From Pantoea piersonii (lineage in GTDB: Bacteria; Pseudomonadota; Gammaproteobacteria; Enterobacterales; Enterobacteriaceae): 64,000 nt of DNA. Each line of letters begins with the position of its first letter. The first letter of the stretch is position 1. The position numbers and the translations under genes were made by a program. Location of the stretch: NCBI RefSeq assembly GCF_003612015.1, contig NZ_RARB01000001.1:124001-188000 (forward strand), given 5' to 3'. The notes under the pieces are model-generated. The model saw nothing but the letters and a program-made list of their open reading frames with translations, was not told the origin of the DNA and did not search any database. This document shows positions 28,382 through 38,542 of the stretch, piece after piece.

Positions 28382-29311
28382 ATGAGTCTGCATCAGACAT
28401 TACAGGTCTTTGAGTTATTCGACAGCGCTTTCGTTGATGGTCAGCAGGTGGTGGATCTCTTCAGCGCCTTTCCCGGCGCTAAGGCCAGCTATAAACGCGT
28501 CAGCGGGCCGAAAGGGCGCACCGATTTCGTTCGCATCGACATTCCGGGCGCGCAGGGCAAAGCCAGCGGCGGCAGCGCGCCGACGCTGGGTATTATCGGC
28601 CGTCTTGGCGGCATCGGCGCGCGCCCGACGCGTATCGGTATGGTTTCTGACGCCGATGGCGCCGTCGCGGCGGTGACCAGCGCGCTGAAGCTGGCGCTGA
28701 TGCAGACCAAAGGCGACGTGCTGGCGGGCGACGTCATTGTTACCACTCATATCTGCCCGGATGCGCCGACGCGTCCGCACGAGCCGGTGGATTTTATGGA
28801 TTCGCCTATCGACGATGTCACCATGAACGATAATGAAGTGGTGCAGGAGGTAGACGCCATCCTGTCGATTGATACCACCAAAGGCAACCGCATTATCAAT
28901 CACAAAGGGTTCGCGCTTTCGCCTACGGTAAAAGAGGGTTATATCCTGCGCGTGTCGGACGATCTGCTGCGCATTATGGAGATGACCACCGGCCGTCCGG
29001 CGGTGACCTTCCCGATTACCACCCAGGACATTACTCCTTACGGCAACGGCATTTATCACCTGAACAGCATTCTGCAACCCTCTACCGCGACCAATGTGCC
29101 GGTCGTGGGCGTGGCGATCACCGCCGAGTCGGTAGTACCGGGCTGCGGCACCGGCGCGAGCCATGAAGTGGATATCGCGGCGGCGGCGAAGTTTGCGGTG
29201 GAAGTGGCGAAGGAATTTGGCCGTGAGACCTGCCATTTCTACGACGCGGACGAATATAGCCGTTTGCTGGCGTTGTATGGTAGTTTGAGCCACCTGCGTA
29301 AACGAGACTAA
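28382..29311 (+). CDS. DUF1177 family protein
   Basis: 309 aa, no signal peptide, cytoplasmic. Conserved-looking segments: IGMVSDADGAVAAVTSALKLALM (Asp90, Asp92), DVIVTTHICPDAPTRPHEPVDFMDSPI (His123, Cys125, Asp127), and GCGTGASHEVDIAAAAKFAVEVAKEFG. The first two segments recall the D-x-x-G-G-x-A-A and metal-ligand region of M20/M42-type metallopeptidases, though the match is weak and by eye. The family has no assigned function. AAGGAAT precedes the ATG. It is 12 bp after the OPT gene and 2 bp before aroM, so it is clearly part of the same operon. Confidence 0.8.
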   Translation: MSLHQTLQVFELFDSAFVDGQQVVDLFSAFPGAKASYKRVSGPKGRTDFVRIDIPGAQGKASGGSAPTLGIIGRLGGIGARPTRIGMVSDADGAVAAVTSALKLALMQTKGDVLAGDVIVTTHICPDAPTRPHEPVDFMDSPIDDVTMNDNEVVQEVDAILSIDTTKGNRIINHKGFALSPTVKEGYILRVSDDLLRIMEMTTGRPAVTFPITTQDITPYGNGIYHLNSILQPSTATNVPVVGVAITAESVVPGCGTGASHEVDIAAAAKFAVEVAKEFGRETCHFYDADEYSRLLALYGSLSHLRKRD

Positions 29312-29313
29312 CG

Positions 29314-29991
29314 ATGACGAAATCCCTGGTTACGCTGACCATTGGTCAGTCGCCGCGCAGCGATATCATGCCGCTGCTGACAGAGTTTTTACCGAGCGAG
29401 CATACCGACCATGTCGGCCTGCTGGACGGGCTGAGCGAGGCGGAGATCGCCGCGCGCTTCGCGCCTGACGAGCATGACGGCGTGCTGGTATCGCGTTTGC
29501 AGAACGGCGCGCAGGCGCGGCTGGCCACGGCGAAGGTAGAGCAGGGACTGCAGGCGAAAATCGACGCGCTGGAAGCGGAGGGCTACGACACGATCCTGCT
29601 GCTCTGCACCGGCGAGTTCGGCGCGCTGAAGACTCAAAGCGCACTGCTGCTGGAGCCCGACCGCATTATCCCGCCGCTGGTTTCCGCTATTGTGCAGGAC
29701 CATCAGGTCGGCATCGTGGTGCCGGTGGAGGAGCAGATCCAACAGCAGGCGAATAAATGGCGCAATCTGAAGCATCGCCCCTGTTTCGCCGTCGCCAGCC
29801 CCTACATCCCTGATAATGAGAAGCTCACCGATGCCGCGCTCTCGCTGCAGGAGCAGGGCGCGGATGTCGTGGTGCTCGACTGCATCGGCTATAACCAGAC
29901 GCATCGCGACTTTTTGCAGAAGCTGCTCGGCATTCCGGTGCTGCTCTCTAACGTGCTGGTGGCTAAACTCGCCGCGGAGCTTATCGTCTAA
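29314..29991 (+). CDS. aroM: AroM family protein, two-cysteine form
   Basis: 225 aa (E. coli AroM 225). It begins LVTLTIGQSPRSDIMPLLTEFLP, followed by IIPPLVSAIVQDHQVGIVVPVEE, and ends IPVLLSNVLVAKLAAELIV. The fold is like Asp/Glu racemases. Here LLLCTGEFG has Cys98 and VVLDCIGYNQ has Cys190, the two positions that act as paired catalytic bases in that superfamily. E. coli AroM, as I recall it, lacks the first one (STANI). It starts 2 bp after the DUF1177 gene, so translation is probably coupled. Its function is unknown in all organisms; the name comes only from its proximity to aroL. Confidence 0.88.
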   Translation: MTKSLVTLTIGQSPRSDIMPLLTEFLPSEHTDHVGLLDGLSEAEIAARFAPDEHDGVLVSRLQNGAQARLATAKVEQGLQAKIDALEAEGYDTILLLCTGEFGALKTQSALLLEPDRIIPPLVSAIVQDHQVGIVVPVEEQIQQQANKWRNLKHRPCFAVASPYIPDNEKLTDAALSLQEQGADVVVLDCIGYNQTHRDFLQKLLGIPVLLSNVLVAKLAAELIV

Positions 29992-30096
29992 TCCCCGCGC
30001 GATCACAAACCCAGAGGCGAAGCTGCAATTCGCGTGACAGATCAGCGAGTTCCGCTCTACACTGCCAGACACCTTAATGTGCTGTGAGGAAGTAAC

Positions 30097-30387
30097 ATGC
30101 TCAATGTAAGTGAGTATTTTGACGGAAAAGTGAAATCTATTGGTTTCGACAGTGCGAGCACCGGTCGTGCCAGCGTTGGCGTGATGGCGGAAGGGGAATA
30201 CACCTTTGGCACGGCGCAACCGGAAGAGATGACGGTGGTGAGCGGATCGCTGAAGGTACTGCTGCCGGGCGAGACCGAGTGGCAATGGTTTGAAGCGGGT
30301 TCGGTATTCAACGTGCCGGGCCACAGCGAGTTTCATCTGCAGGTGGGCGAGCCGAGCTCCTATCTCTGCCGCTATCTGAAAGACTAA
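30097..30387 (+). CDS. ppnP: pyrimidine/purine nucleoside phosphorylase PpnP
   Basis: 96 aa (E. coli YaiE/PpnP 94). [43 protein letters not shown] and [28 protein letters not shown] are near-identical to the E. coli protein, a single cupin barrel that phosphorolyses several nucleosides. GAGGAAG precedes the ATG. A bidirectional terminator separates it from rdgC. In E. coli it follows aroM too, so the block inserted between yaiA and here ends with aroM. Confidence 0.94.
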   Translation: MLNVSEYFDGKVKSIGFDSASTGRASVGVMAEGEYTFGTAQPEEMTVVSGSLKVLLPGETEWQWFEAGSVFNVPGHSEFHLQVGEPSSYLCRYLKD

Positions 30388-30418
30388 AAAAAGGGCCGCA
30401 ACGCGGCCCTTTCTTTTT
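30385..30418. terminator. bidirectional terminator between ppnP and rdgC
   Basis: AAAGGGCCGC-AAC-GCGGCCCTTT flanked by A run on the left and TTCTTTTT on the right, so it can stop both convergent transcripts. Confidence 0.85.
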
Positions 30419-31328
30419 AGCGTTGCGCTTCGCCACCCAGCGCTTCCACCAGATTGCTGGTGAGCGCGGCGAGCTCGCTGGTCATCAGGATAAAATCAGC
30501 GTCGAAACGCTGAGCGAAATCTTCGCGGTCGATATCGTCATTCTGCTCGCGCAGCGTGTCGCTGAATTTCAGGCGCTTCACCGAACCGTCATCCGCCAGC
30601 ACGAACTGAATGCGCTCCTGCCAGTCGAGCGCCAGTTTGGTTACCATTTTGCCCGCTTCGATATGGTTGGCGATCTCATCGCACACCAGATCCTGCTTTT
30701 TGCAGCGGATCACGCCGCCATCTTCCAGCAGCGCCTTCAGCTCTGCTTCGTCCATCAGGGCGAAACCAGCGGGCAGGTCGCCGGAGCGCACCCACTCGGT
30801 GAGCGTCAGCTCAATAGGTTTTTCCAGGGTCAGCGGCACCACCGGCAGGGAACCCAGGCTCTTACGCAGCAGCGCCAGCGTATCTTCCGCTTTTTTCGCG
30901 CTGGCGCAGTCGACCATAATCAAGTTGTTAACGGTGTCGATCCAGAGAAAGGTCTGGCTGAAACGGCTGAAGGCGCGCGGCAGCAGGCTGTGCAGCACTT
31001 CATCTTTCAGAGAATCTTTTTCGGTCTTCTTCAGCTTGCGGCTCTGCTCCGCCTCCAGCTTGCTGATCTTCGCCTCCAGCGCCTGTTTCACCACCGGCGA
31101 CGGCAGGATTTTTTCCTCTTTACGGGCGCAGATCACAATCTGGCCGTTGTTCACATGGGTCAGCGCATCGCTGCGGTTACCCATCGGCGACACCCAGCCG
31201 GTTTTACTCATATCCTGACTGCCGCAGGGCGAGAACGTGTACGCCTCAAGCTGCTTTTCCATATCGTCTGCCGAGAGGGGAATGTCCCGATTGAGACGAT
31301 AAACCATCATATTTTTAAACCACAACAT
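30417..31328 (-). CDS. rdgC: recombination-associated protein RdgC
   Basis: 303 aa, the length of E. coli RdgC, starting [77 protein letters not shown] and [21 protein letters not shown] are conserved. It forms a ring dimer on DNA that limits RecA. ATG 31328 with AAGGAA upstream is chosen; a GTG one codon earlier overlaps it. Divergent from mak. Confidence 0.96.
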   Translation of the reverse strand: MLWFKNMMVYRLNRDIPLSADDMEKQLEAYTFSPCGSQDMSKTGWVSPMGNRSDALTHVNNGQIVICARKEEKILPSPVVKQALEAKISKLEAEQSRKLKKTEKDSLKDEVLHSLLPRAFSRFSQTFLWIDTVNNLIMVDCASAKKAEDTLALLRKSLGSLPVVPLTLEKPIELTLTEWVRSGDLPAGFALMDEAELKALLEDGGVIRCKKQDLVCDEIANHIEAGKMVTKLALDWQERIQFVLADDGSVKRLKFSDTLREQNDDIDREDFAQRFDADFILMTSELAALTSNLVEALGGEAQR

Positions 31329-31474
31329 CACAATTCCTTACCGGGGCGCGCGATCTGGCGCACAAGTCGAGAGGTCAGCGCGCATGATAGCGAAACATCG
31401 GAGCGGTTTCATTGCCTTTCCCCGACGCCGCTCCTAATGTATCTCTCACCCTGACCAGGAATGAGGAATAACAC

Positions 31475-32386
31475 GTGCGTATAGGTATTGATTTGGGCGG
31501 CACCAAAGTTGAAGTGATCGCCCTGTCTGACGAGGGAATTGAGCTGTTTCGCCACCGCGTGGATACGCCGCGCGACGACTACGCCGCCACGGTAAAGGCA
31601 ATTGCCGACCTGGTGCATCTCGCCGAAGCGAAGACCGGCCAGACCGGCAGCGTCGGCGTCGGCATTCCCGGCACGATTTCGCCATACACGCACCTTGTGA
31701 AAAACGCCAACTCCACCTGGCTCAACGGCCAGCCGCTGGATCGCGATCTGGCGCTGGCGCTGCAGCGTGAGGTGCGCATCGCCAATGACGCCAACTGTCT
31801 GGCGGTTTCCGAGGCGGTGGACGGTGCGGGCGCGGGCCAGCCTCTGGTGTTTGCGGTGATCATCGGCACCGGATCGGGCGCGGGCGTGGCGATCGGCGGT
31901 GAGGCACGCATCGGCGGCAACGGCAACGCGGGCGAGTGGGGCCACAACCCGCTGCCGTGGATGGACGAAGAGGAGCTGCGCTACCGCGAGGAAGTGCCAT
32001 GCTACTGCGGGCTGAAGGGGTGTATCGAGACCTTTGTCTCCGGCACAGGCTTCGCCACCGATTACCGGCGGCTGAGCGGGCAGGCGCTGCGGGGCGCGGA
32101 GATCGTCAGGCTGATCGCGCAGCAGGATCCGATCGCCGAGCAGGCAATGCGCCGCTACGAAACCCGGCTGGCGAAGTCGCTGGCGCAGGTAGTAAACCTG
32201 CTGGATCCAGATGTGATCGTACTCGGCGGCGGCATGAGCAATAACGATCGTCTCTATCAGAACGTGCCGACGCTGATGAAGCAGTGGGTATTCGGCGGAG
32301 AGTGCGAAACGCCGGTGCTGAAGGCAAAACACGGCGATTCAAGCGGGGTGCGCGGCGCGGCCTGGCTGTGGCCGCTAAGCCGCTAA
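31475..32386 (+). CDS. mak: fructokinase Mak (ROK family)
   Basis: 303 aa, starting GTG 31475 ([17 protein letters not shown]) with GAGGAA upstream. ROK features: phosphate loop DLGGTK, catalytic Asp in IANDANC, GTGSGAG, and the zinc site in [15 protein letters not shown] (three Cys plus a His, EWGHN). It phosphorylates fructose to fructose-6-phosphate in the cytoplasm. Divergent from rdgC and convergent with the TolA-III-like lipoprotein. E. coli carries mak at the same place. Confidence 0.94.
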   Translation: MRIGIDLGGTKVEVIALSDEGIELFRHRVDTPRDDYAATVKAIADLVHLAEAKTGQTGSVGVGIPGTISPYTHLVKNANSTWLNGQPLDRDLALALQREVRIANDANCLAVSEAVDGAGAGQPLVFAVIIGTGSGAGVAIGGEARIGGNGNAGEWGHNPLPWMDEEELRYREEVPCYCGLKGCIETFVSGTGFATDYRRLSGQALRGAEIVRLIAQQDPIAEQAMRRYETRLAKSLAQVVNLLDPDVIVLGGGMSNNDRLYQNVPTLMKQWVFGGECETPVLKAKHGDSSGVRGAAWLWPLSR

Positions 32387-32404
32387 AAGGTTAAGCGTGA
32401 CGCG

Positions 32405-32764
32405 TTACTGCGCCGAGCCGAAGGCGAACTGCCAGTCCTCCGGCACGCCGACCGGCGGCAGCGGCAGGTTGCGCGCGCTGCTTACCTGCTGCCAGGCGCG
32501 CAGGCAAAGCGCCTCGTCGCCTTCGGTGCGCAGCACGCTGTAGCCGCCGTCGGCGCGGCGGTGCGCCGAAACCAGACAGGTCCGCCCCGGATAGCGCGGC
32601 GCGACGGTGCTGTTAAAGGTGCCCATCAGCTGCTGCTGAACGTCGCGTAAATAGTTGCACTGCGCCGCCGAGTAGTGGCGGTCGCAGGCGAGATCGCTTT
32701 GCGGTTTGCTGCTGCATCCCGCCAGCAGCGCGCTGGCGAGCAGCAGCGCCATGCCTGTTTTCAT
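32405..32764 (-). CDS. lipoprotein with a lone TolA C-terminal (domain III)-like domain
   Basis: 119 aa. The signal [17 protein letters not shown] has lipobox LAGC, lipidated Cys17. The rest aligns by eye to TolA domain III: YPGRTC (Cys63), RRADGGYSVLRTEGDEALC (Cys87), then the terminal ARNLPLPP. It keeps the disulfide cysteines and the G-x-x-C...DG...EG-x-x-x-LC pattern of E. coli TolA. It lacks the TolA membrane helix and the long helical arm. Its ATG overlaps the sbcC stop by 1 nt (TAATG), so it belongs to the sbcDC operon. TolA-III binds TolB, colicins and filamentous-phage g3p; the role of a free copy is unknown. Confidence 0.75.
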   Translation of the reverse strand: MKTGMALLLASALLAGCSSKPQSDLACDRHYSAAQCNYLRDVQQQLMGTFNSTVAPRYPGRTCLVSAHRRADGGYSVLRTEGDEALCLRAWQQVSSARNLPLPPVGVPEDWQFAFGSAQ

Positions 32765-35700
32765 TACGCCTCCTGAGCGCGGGGCAGCTCCAGTTTGCTG
32801 TAGCCTAGCCCGTTAATCTTGCGCACCCGGATCTGCACCGGAATGCGCTCTTTCATCGCCTCGACATGGCTGATAACGCCGATGGTTTTGCCGCTGGCGT
32901 TGAGCGCGTCCAGCGCGTCCAGCGCGGTGTCGAGCGTTTCGGCGTCCAGCGTACCGAAGCCCTCATCGAGAAACAAAGATTCTATGCGCGTTTTCACGCT
33001 GACTAAATCTGAAAGCGCCAGCGCCAGCGCAAGGCTGACCAGAAAACTTTCGCCGCCGGAAAGCGTGCGCGTATCGCGCGCGGCGTCGGCCTGCCAGGTA
33101 TCGATCACGTCCAGCTCCAGCGCGTCGCTGGCGCGGCGTTGCAGCAGATAGCGGCCGTGCAGCCGATCAAGCTGGCGGTTGGCGAGCGCCACCAGGTGAT
33201 CCAGCGTCAGTCCCTGCGCGAAGCGGCGGAACTTATCGCCGCTGGCGGAGCCGATCAAATCATTCAGCTGACCCCACTGCTCAAGCGCCGCTTCATCTTC
33301 CTCTATCTGGGTCATCAGGCTTTGCTGCTGTTCGCGCAGGCGCGCATCGCTCTGCAGCTGCTGCTGAGCTTCGCCCTGCTGACGCGCATTGTCGCGCAGC
33401 GCCAGACGCAGCTGCTCAAGCTGCGCCTCCAGCGCGGCGGCGCTCTGCGGCGTCTCCTCTGGCTGGCTTTGCTGATGCGTCGCCCGACGCTGCGACAGCT
33501 GCTGCCGCTGTGCCTGCAGGGCGTGTCGCTGCTGCTCAAGCTGCTGCATCTGGCTTCGCAGCGCACGCGCCTCCTCTTCATCAAGCAGCGCGGCGCGCAG
33601 GCTGGCCTCATCGCTGAAGCCGGCGGCGGCCAGCGCGGCACTGAGTTGCTGCTGCGCCGCACTCAGCGACTGAGTGACTTTGACCTGCTGCGCGTCGAGT
33701 TCCGCCGCGCGTCCCGCCAGCTGGCTGAGCTGGCCCTGCGTTTTTTGCAGCGCCTCCAGCGCGGCGGAGAGCGCGGCCTCCTGCTGCTGGAGCTGCGCCT
33801 GCGCCTGTCGCCGCGCCGCAGCGACGTCGCGATCGCCAAACAGCGCCTGCCGGGCCGCGCGCTGCTGCGTCAGCGTCGCCTCGGTTTGCGCGCGCAGCTG
33901 TTGCAGGGTATCGAGCCGCTGACGCTCGCTCTCCACGCGCTGCTGCAGGCTGGCGCACTGCGCTTCGGCGCGCGCCAGCTGCGGTTGTAGCTCGGCGAGC
34001 CGCTGCTCGCTCTCAGTCCAGCGCCGCCAGCGCTGCTGCTGCTGTTGCAGCCAGCCGTCGCGCGTCGCGGCATCGGGCAGGGCGACTCCCGCACCGGCCA
34101 GTTCCTGCTGCAGTGCGTCGCTGCGCTCCCGCCATTCGCGCTCCTCCTGCTCCAGACGCTGCGCCAGCGCTGTGGCGCTCTCCTGCAGGTTAGTGAGCGT
34201 TTGCTGGGCCAGTTGAAGCTGCTGCTGATGCTGCTGCAGCGCCTGCTGATGTCGCAGGTACTCATCTTTCGCCTGCTGACGCTGGCGCGCGGCGGCCTCC
34301 TGCTGACGGACAAGCTGCTGCAGCGCCTGTTCCTCGCTGCTCTGCTGCTGCTGCCAGGCGGCCAGCGCGGCGCTGTCGCCCGCATCGAATGTAAGCGCCA
34401 GCTCACTCTGTAGGGCCTGCCACTGCTGATTTAGCGCGTCCAGCTGCTGGGTTTCTGCGGCAAGCTCTTCCTGCAGTCGTTGCTGTTCGGCTTTCGCCTG
34501 CTTAACGGCCTCGCCTTTTTTAATGCCCTGTTCGCGCAGCGCCTCGACCTGCTGTTCCTGATCGGCCAGACGACGCTGATTCTCGCTCAGCTCCAGCGCA
34601 GCGTAGCGCTCCACCGCCGGATGCTGGCAGGAGCCGCACAGGGGGCAGGGCTGCTCCGGCTCAAGGCGTGCGCGCCAGGCCGCCAGATCGGCGATATGCT
34701 GCTCCAGCTCGCAGATTTTTTTGATATCGGCCAGCGCCGCTTTTTCGCGTGCAAAGGTCGCGCGTAGCGTTTGCAGCGTCTCGTCATCCTGCCGCAGCGT
34801 CTTTTCCAGCGCGGCGAGGCGCTGCTGACGCGCGGAGATATGCTGCTGCAGCGGCGTCCACTGCGAGGCCAGCACCGCCAGCTGCTGGCGCAGCGGGCGG
34901 CTCGCCTCAAACTGCGCCTGACGGGCCTGCAGCGCCTGTGGCGGATGGGTCTGCTCTGACGCGGCCTGCGCCTGTTCCGCCCTCTGCAGCGCGTCGGCCG
35001 CCTGCCGCTCGGCGTGGCTCAGCGGCGTCGCCTGCTGCTGCAGCTGCGCGATATTCGTCTGCCGCTGCGCCAGCGTCTGCTGCTGCTGACGCTGCTGCTC
35101 ACGAAGCGATTCCAGCGCGGTTTCCCGCTGCGCCAGCTGGGCGAAACGCTCCTGCCACAGCGCCAGCGAAGGGCCCCACTGCGGCAGCGTGCCCTGATCC
35201 GCGCGCCACTGCTGCTGCTCCGTCAGCGCCGCCTGTAACTGCTCCCGCTGCGCCGTTTCCTGCTGCAGCGCCTTCTGGCTTTGCGTCAGCGCCTGCTGCT
35301 GCTGGTCAGCTTCCCGCTGCTGTTGCTGCGCCTGCGCGAGCAGGGCGGCGATCTGCTGATCGAGCGGGATCACCTGTTCCGTCAGCAGCGTCTCCTGCGC
35401 CTGCTGCTCGCGCAGCGCGGCGTCGCGCGCCGCCTGGGCTGCGTCACGGCGCTGCTGGTCGCTTTTTGTCTGCTGTTCGATGGCCTGACGCTGCTGCACC
35501 AGCTGCTGCTGCGTCTGCTGCAGATGTTGCTGTTCATGCAGCAGGCTGTCGCGCTGGACGAGCTTATCGCGCAGCTTCTCCGCCGGTTCGCTGCGCGCCA
35601 GACGCTGGCGATCCGCTTCCGCGCCGAGCCAGGCCTGCTCCGCCGTGTCCAGCGCCGCCTGCGCGGCCTGAATATCGCTGTCCAGCTGCTCTGCCTGGGT

Positions 35701-36447
35701 CAGCCACTGATGCTGCTGATGCAGGCGCGTGTTCTGCTGAGTAAGCGCCTGCTCCGCTTCGGTCAGCGTCGCCAGCTGCTGCTGCAGCGCGTCGCGCGCG
35801 TCAGCGTCGAGCAGCGTCAGAGTGCCGGCGCGGCTGCGCAGGTTCTCCAGCGCCAGCCGCGCCGCCTTGTGACGTTCATAGATGGCGACGGAGATCTGGC
35901 CGTAGATTTCGGTACCGGTCAGCTCTTCCAGCAGTTCGGCGCGCTCGCCGGGCTTCGCATTCAGGAAGGCGGCGAACTGCCCCTGCGACAGCATCATCGA
36001 GCGGGTAAAGCGCTCAAAATCGAGACCCGACAGCGACTCAATCAGCTTTAGTTTATCATTTACCTTATCCGCGAAAATTTTGTCGTCGACGCAGCGCGCC
36101 AGCTCGACGCGCGGCGCCTGCAGCTTGCCGTCGGCCGCGCCGCGCGCGCGGTTCTGGCTCCAGAAGGCGCGCCAGGCTTCGCCTTTGATCTCAAACTCTA
36201 CTTCGGCGAGGCATTCGGCGGTATCGCGCGTCATCAGCCCGTTTTGCGTCTGCGACAGCACGCCGAGGCGCGGCGTCTGGTGATAAAGCGCCAGGCAGAT
36301 GGCGTCAAGCAGGGTGGTTTTGCCTGCGCCTGTTGCGCCGGTAATGGCGAACAGGCCGTTGCTGGCGAAGGGTTCGGCGCGAAAGTCGATAAACCATTCG
36401 CCTTTCAGCGCATTAAGGTTTTTAAAGCGCAGCGTGAGGATCTTCAT
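32764..36447 (-). CDS. sbcC: exonuclease subunit SbcC
   Basis: 1227 aa, versus 1048 in E. coli: an unusually long version. Walker A GATGAGKT (37-44), zinc hook CPLC (601-604) near the middle, ABC signature [20 protein letters not shown] and Walker [13 protein letters not shown] near the end. The two coiled-coil arms are extremely rich in Gln and Ala, with many runs of 3-6 Gln, so the extra length is likely in the arms. SbcCD trims hairpins, palindromes and blocked ends. It overlaps sbcD by 4 nt (ATGA). Confidence 0.95.
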   Translation of the reverse strand: MKILTLRFKNLNALKGEWFIDFRAEPFASNGLFAITGATGAGKTTLLDAICLALYHQTPRLGVLSQTQNGLMTRDTAECLAEVEFEIKGEAWRAFWSQNRARGAADGKLQAPRVELARCVDDKIFADKVNDKLKLIESLSGLDFERFTRSMMLSQGQFAAFLNAKPGERAELLEELTGTEIYGQISVAIYERHKAARLALENLRSRAGTLTLLDADARDALQQQLATLTEAEQALTQQNTRLHQQHQWLTQAEQLDSDIQAAQAALDTAEQAWLGAEADRQRLARSEPAEKLRDKLVQRDSLLHEQQHLQQTQQQLVQQRQAIEQQTKSDQQRRDAAQAARDAALREQQAQETLLTEQVIPLDQQIAALLAQAQQQQREADQQQQALTQSQKALQQETAQREQLQAALTEQQQWRADQGTLPQWGPSLALWQERFAQLAQRETALESLREQQRQQQQTLAQRQTNIAQLQQQATPLSHAERQAADALQRAEQAQAASEQTHPPQALQARQAQFEASRPLRQQLAVLASQWTPLQQHISARQQRLAALEKTLRQDDETLQTLRATFAREKAALADIKKICELEQHIADLAAWRARLEPEQPCPLCGSCQHPAVERYAALELSENQRRLADQEQQVEALREQGIKKGEAVKQAKAEQQRLQEELAAETQQLDALNQQWQALQSELALTFDAGDSAALAAWQQQQSSEEQALQQLVRQQEAAARQRQQAKDEYLRHQQALQQHQQQLQLAQQTLTNLQESATALAQRLEQEEREWRERSDALQQELAGAGVALPDAATRDGWLQQQQQRWRRWTESEQRLAELQPQLARAEAQCASLQQRVESERQRLDTLQQLRAQTEATLTQQRAARQALFGDRDVAAARRQAQAQLQQQEAALSAALEALQKTQGQLSQLAGRAAELDAQQVKVTQSLSAAQQQLSAALAAAGFSDEASLRAALLDEEEARALRSQMQQLEQQRHALQAQRQQLSQRRATHQQSQPEETPQSAAALEAQLEQLRLALRDNARQQGEAQQQLQSDARLREQQQSLMTQIEEDEAALEQWGQLNDLIGSASGDKFRRFAQGLTLDHLVALANRQLDRLHGRYLLQRRASDALELDVIDTWQADAARDTRTLSGGESFLVSLALALALSDLVSVKTRIESLFLDEGFGTLDAETLDTALDALDALNASGKTIGVISHVEAMKERIPVQIRVRKINGLGYSKLELPRAQEA

Positions 36448-37643
36448 TCACTCTCCTCAAGGGACGCAAGGGTGGAACGGAACAGGTCGCTGAGGCGCGC
36501 TTGCCGCGTCTCATCAATATCTTCCGCCAGCGCGATGCGGCGGGCGAAGACCTCTTCTACCTTTAGCTCGCTCAGGGTTTCGTTTTTCAGCTGCGCCAGG
36601 CTGTGCTGACGCTGTTCGCGGCTGCGGCGCAGCAGCAAAACTTCGACCGGCAGCTCAGCGGTCAGCGCTTCGATGCGGCGCTGCAGATCGCTGAGAAACT
36701 CCTCGGTGGTGACCTCAATATCGAGCCATACCGGCTTCTCGCCTTCATGGGCGGCGAAAGGTGCCAGCTGGGCTTCGATCTGCGCCAGCGAGCCTTTCAG
36801 CATTTTCATTGGCTGGAACGGCGGTACCGGCAGCGCTGTGACGTTTTGTAAGCCTGCGTTATCCAGCTCCACTAAAAACACGCTCTTTTCGCTGCCGAGC
36901 TCGTCGAAGCTGAGCGGTAGAGGCGAGCCGCTGTAGCGGATATGATCGCTGTTGGCGACGCGCTGGGCGCGGTGGATATGGCCGAGCGCCACGTAATCGA
37001 CGTCGGGAAAAGCTGACGCGGGAAAGGCGTCGAGCGTGCCGATATAGATATCGCGCACTGAGTCGCTTTTGCTGACGCCGACGGTGGTGAGGTGGCCGGT
37101 GGCGATCACCGGCAGCGTCAGCGGATGCGCGCGCGCCGCGTCGACGCTGCGCTGATAATGCGCGGCTATCGCTTCCAGCAGGCTGAGCTGCTTCTCGCGC
37201 CCCGACTGGCCCGGCCGGCTGCGCATAATGTCGCGCGGACGCAGATAGGGAATGGCGCACAGGAGCGCGCCCGGCTCGCCGGCGCGATCCCGCAGCAGCA
37301 GCAGGTTATGATCCGCCTGCGGCGTGGTGATCACCTGGGTATTGAGACAGGCGAGCAGCGCGCGCGACTCGTTGAGCGTGGCGACCGAGTCGTGGTTGCC
37401 CGCCAGCACCACCAGCTGGCAGCCGGTGGGCTGCAGCGCCACCACGAAACGGTTAAAAAGTTCACGCGCGTAGCTTGGCGGCGTGCCGCTATCAAAGAGA
37501 TCGCCTGCGACGATCAGCGCATCGACCTGATGCTCTTCAATGCGCGCCAGCAGCCACTCCAGAAAAGCCTGGTGCTCCGCCGCCCGGCTCTTGTTATAGA
37601 AAAACTGACCGAGGTGCCAGTCCGCGGTGTGAATGATGCGCAT
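36444..37643 (-). CDS. sbcD: exonuclease subunit SbcD
   Basis: 399 aa (E. coli 400). Mre11-type metallophosphatase motifs: [13 protein letters not shown] (Asp, His), [10 protein letters not shown] (Asp), LAGNHDS (Asn-His-Asp), ATGHLTT, and LGHIHRAQ. It is the nuclease partner of SbcC. Divergent from phoB; the 195-bp gap carries the Pho box of phoB on the other strand. First gene of sbcD-sbcC-lipoprotein. Confidence 0.96.
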   Translation of the reverse strand: MRIIHTADWHLGQFFYNKSRAAEHQAFLEWLLARIEEHQVDALIVAGDLFDSGTPPSYARELFNRFVVALQPTGCQLVVLAGNHDSVATLNESRALLACLNTQVITTPQADHNLLLLRDRAGEPGALLCAIPYLRPRDIMRSRPGQSGREKQLSLLEAIAAHYQRSVDAARAHPLTLPVIATGHLTTVGVSKSDSVRDIYIGTLDAFPASAFPDVDYVALGHIHRAQRVANSDHIRYSGSPLPLSFDELGSEKSVFLVELDNAGLQNVTALPVPPFQPMKMLKGSLAQIEAQLAPFAAHEGEKPVWLDIEVTTEEFLSDLQRRIEALTAELPVEVLLLRRSREQRQHSLAQLKNETLSELKVEEVFARRIALAEDIDETRQARLSDLFRSTLASLEESE

Positions 37644-37758
37644 AAAACTCCCTGCCGTAACGGTTTGCCGGACGATTATACCGGCTATGGCGCAAAAGCG
37701 AAAAAAGCCGCGCCGGCTGTCATAAAGCAGTGTTAAAGCGCTGATTAAGCGGCTATGT

Positions 37759-37792
37759 TTTTCATAAAAGTGTCATAAATCTGACGCATAAT
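37759..37792 (+). promoter_or_regulatory. Pho box and -10 of the phoBR promoter
   Basis: Three 11-bp units TTTTCATAAAA, GTGTCATAAAT and CTGACGCATAA match the phoB promoter of E. coli almost base for base (from memory). A -10, CATAAT, lies at 37787-37792. PhoB binds the first two units as dimers and replaces a -35 element. Confidence 0.88.
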
Positions 37793-37838
37793 GGCGCCGC
37801 ATATAACGGTGACAGCGGTCACATCAGCAGGAGTTACA

Positions 37839-38528
37839 ATGGCTAAGCGCATTTTGGTTGTGGAAGATGAAGCCCCTATCCGTGAAATGTTGTGCTTCGT
37901 TCTGGAGCAGAACGACTACCAGCCCATCGAGGCCGAGGATTATGACAGCGCGGTAGGGAAACTGATTGAGCCCTGGCCAGATTTGATTCTGCTGGACTGG
38001 ATGTTGCCGGGCGGCAGCGGTATTCAGTTTATTAAACATCTTAAGCGCGAAGCGCTGACCCGCGATATTCCGGTGATGATGCTGACGGCGCGCGGCGAAG
38101 AGGAAGATCGCGTACGCGGTCTGGAAGTGGGCGCAGACGACTACATCACCAAGCCTTTCTCGCCGAAAGAGCTGATGGCGCGTATCAAGGCGGTGATGCG
38201 CCGTATTTCGCCAATGGCGGTGGAAGAGGTGATTGAGATGCAGGGCCTGAGTCTGGACCCTTCGTCGCACCGCGTGATGTCGGAGTCAACGCCGCTGGAA
38301 ATGGGGCCGACCGAATATAAACTGCTGCACTTCTTTATGACGCATCCAGAGCGCGTCTACAGCCGCGAACAGCTGCTGAACCACGTCTGGGGCACCAATG
38401 TGTACGTAGAGGATCGCACCGTTGACGTGCATATCCGCCGCTTACGTAAGGCGCTGGAAGTTTCCGGCCATGACCGCATGGTTCAAACCGTTCGCGGTAC
38501 GGGGTATCGTTTCTCCGCCCGCTACTAA
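37839..38528 (+). CDS. phoB: phosphate regulon response regulator PhoB
   Basis: 229 aa. Receiver domain with acidic pocket VVEDE, phospho-acceptor Asp53 ([11 protein letters not shown]), Thr in MMLTARG and Lys in ITKPF. The OmpR-type winged helix follows (about 125-229; [31 protein letters not shown] and [11 protein letters not shown]). CAGGAG precedes ATG 37839; the upstream 16 in-frame codons lie in the promoter. It lies 14 bp upstream of phoR, behind a strong Pho box, and so is autoactivated. Confidence 0.97.
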   Translation: MAKRILVVEDEAPIREMLCFVLEQNDYQPIEAEDYDSAVGKLIEPWPDLILLDWMLPGGSGIQFIKHLKREALTRDIPVMMLTARGEEEDRVRGLEVGADDYITKPFSPKELMARIKAVMRRISPMAVEEVIEMQGLSLDPSSHRVMSESTPLEMGPTEYKLLHFFMTHPERVYSREQLLNHVWGTNVYVEDRTVDVHIRRLRKALEVSGHDRMVQTVRGTGYRFSARY

Positions 38529-38542
38529 ACGGAGCCTTAACC

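Noticed and set aside
34749..35744. Long Ala/Pro-rich frame inside sbcC on the other strand
   Set aside because: Low-complexity complement of the Gln-rich coiled-coil arm.
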